Shown: piece after piece, positions 63,147 to 64,000 of the stretch | Layout of the letters: each line of letters opens with the position of its first letter | Numbering within the stretch: position 1 is the first letter of the stretch | NCBI GenBank assembly: GCA_050084985.1 | Contig: JBITNC010000001.1 | Span: forward strand, 8,618,001-8,682,000 | Direction: 5' to 3' | DNA from: Nageia nagi | Taxonomy: Eukaryota; Pinophyta | DNA: 64,000 bases | Program-made: the position numbers and the translations under genes | Notes under the pieces: model-generated | Seen by the model: only the letters and a program-made list of their open reading frames with translations | What the model was told of the DNA's origin: nothing | Databases searched by the model: none

Positions 63147-63275
63147 TTTTGAAACCATGCGCTTGAAACTGCTCCAACTTGCTGTTTTCGACCTTCATTT
63201 CGACCTGGGCAGCTCTTGGGTCTAGGCGCATGTCCCAAAAAGACAAAATTTTATCATTTTGAGGCATGCTCTAGG
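63147..63275 (+). repeat. Palindrome-bearing repeat array, right part
   Basis: Starts with the second copy of TTTTG and AAACCATGCGC, the missing half of unit eight, and contains a ninth unit at about 63226-63270 (GCGCATGTCCCAAAAAGACA...GAGGCATGC). Joining it to 54260 across the copia element restores the array register. Confidence 0.8.
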
Positions 63276-63539
63276 CCTTGAGATGGCCCAGTTTCACTTG
63301 GCTTGACTTGGACTCGACTTGGGTTCCCCTATTTTGCCTAAACTGGACTTATGATTTCCAGACTTAGTCATTTTCGAAGAATCTTGGGCTTTGTTTGACA
63401 TGGCTAAGACCAGATGGATAGTAACACTTAGGCTTTGGATAATAGGCTTGACAACTAGGTAGGCAAAGCTTTCAAATAGGCGTGATGTAGACATGACATT
63501 TTGTGGACCTGAGTTGCAGTGGGTTCCAAAAATCACAAG

Positions 63540-63898
63540 ATTTTGGGTTGTATTATGTTATTCACAACAGAAGGAAACCTTGGAGGTTGGGGACCTGAAG
63601 GTGGAGGAGATGGATAAGATGGAGGTTTGGCCATTTGTGCTTGTGTTCTTTTCCTTGTCTCATTTTTTTCTGATTGAGTCTTCAAGTAGGCATTTATTTT
63701 CCTCTAGACATCAACATCCATATGGGGGCAAGGTCTAACATTTTTCCTAGAAATTCTTGCTAAATTGAACTTCATCCTAAATACCCCTCCAGTAATAGGT
63801 TCATTGCAAAAATTGTATTAGTTGTTGTCAAATAAGCCCAATAAAGATCCCTTTTTGCCCCTTGTTCTTGTCTAGGTTGTCCTTGTGAAGAACTCATG
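63540..63898 (-). pseudogene. BED zinc-finger exon of a hAT-type transposase
   Basis: Minus strand. An acceptor-like tract (TTTTTACAACTACAG) ends just before CCATGAG, with the ATG at 63896. MSSSQGQPRQEQGAKRDLYW and AYLTTTN are followed, after a frame shift, by FCNEPITGGVFRMKFNLARI and NVRPCPHMDVDV, a stop, then RKINAYLKTQSEKNETRKRT and a Pro/Ser linker (PSYPSPPPSGPQPP). C-x-x-x-I-T-G-G-x-x-R-x-K-x-x-L-A is the BED-finger pattern of plant hAT transposases; the first Cys of the usual pair is not visible. It has the same strand as, and is N-terminal to, the domains at 49440-52030, so both may once have been one gene. Confidence 0.7.
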
Positions 63899-64000
63899 GC
63901 TGTAGTTGTAAAAACAAAAAAACAAACAAACAATTTCACAAGGGGCAAGCAATCATAGACATTAGAAAAAATAGCAAGAATACCCACTAAAACTAATAAG

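Overview
The window looks like nuclear DNA from a land plant with a large, repeat-rich, AT-rich genome; a gymnosperm is plausible but not proven. Almost everything recognisable is transposon-derived, nested and decayed. No bacterial-style genes or RNA genes were seen. The best candidate for an ordinary plant gene is one exon at 43680-43962.

Layout. 1 to about 19 kb is an old Ty3-gypsy-like element: a decayed gag at 1-1715, a long TCAT-rich non-coding zone with repeats, an antisense coding relic at about 4190-6900, and a purine tract plus probable 3' LTR start near 17975-17986. It was split at 8991/17654 by an 8.66 kb LTR retrotransposon (8992-17653) that has LTRs, a primer binding site, a purine tract and three tandem arrays but no gag-pol. 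19.4-21.3 kb is the 3' end of a related copia element. 23.1-29.9 kb is a LINE into which two small CACTA elements (25508-26641, target duplication CAA; 28696-29788, TAA) and a solo LTR (27423-28041, ATATT) inserted. A further LTR lies at 30530-31017 and a second LINE at 35.7-37.6 kb. 39.5-49.4 kb is less repetitive and carries the candidate gene exon. 49.4-52.0 kb is an intron-containing hAT transposase pseudogene, and 63.5-63.9 kb holds a BED-finger exon of the same kind. Between them lies a palindromic repeat array interrupted by a complete 8886-bp Ty1-copia element (54261-63146, TTTTG duplication).

How the parts relate. The copia element at 54-63 kb, the 8992-17653 element, the 19.4-21.3 kb remnant and the LTRs at 27.4 and 30.5 kb form one family, with shared LTR ends, TATA box, purine tract, leader and 3' non-coding sequence. 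The 54-63 kb copy has a full gag-pol, but it carries one internal stop and visible changes at catalytic residues. The 8992-17653 copy looks like a non-autonomous partner.

Most notable observations: (1) the leader of the copia element contains pieces of two unrelated host genes, pentatricopeptide repeats and the first coding exon of a monodehydroascorbate reductase, the latter with an apparent intron acceptor; (2) the non-autonomous copia-family element and the gypsy-like host share a homologous coiled-coil coding relic, in opposite orientations; (3) the copia element sits inside one unit of a palindromic array whose copies fall on a register of about 72 bp.
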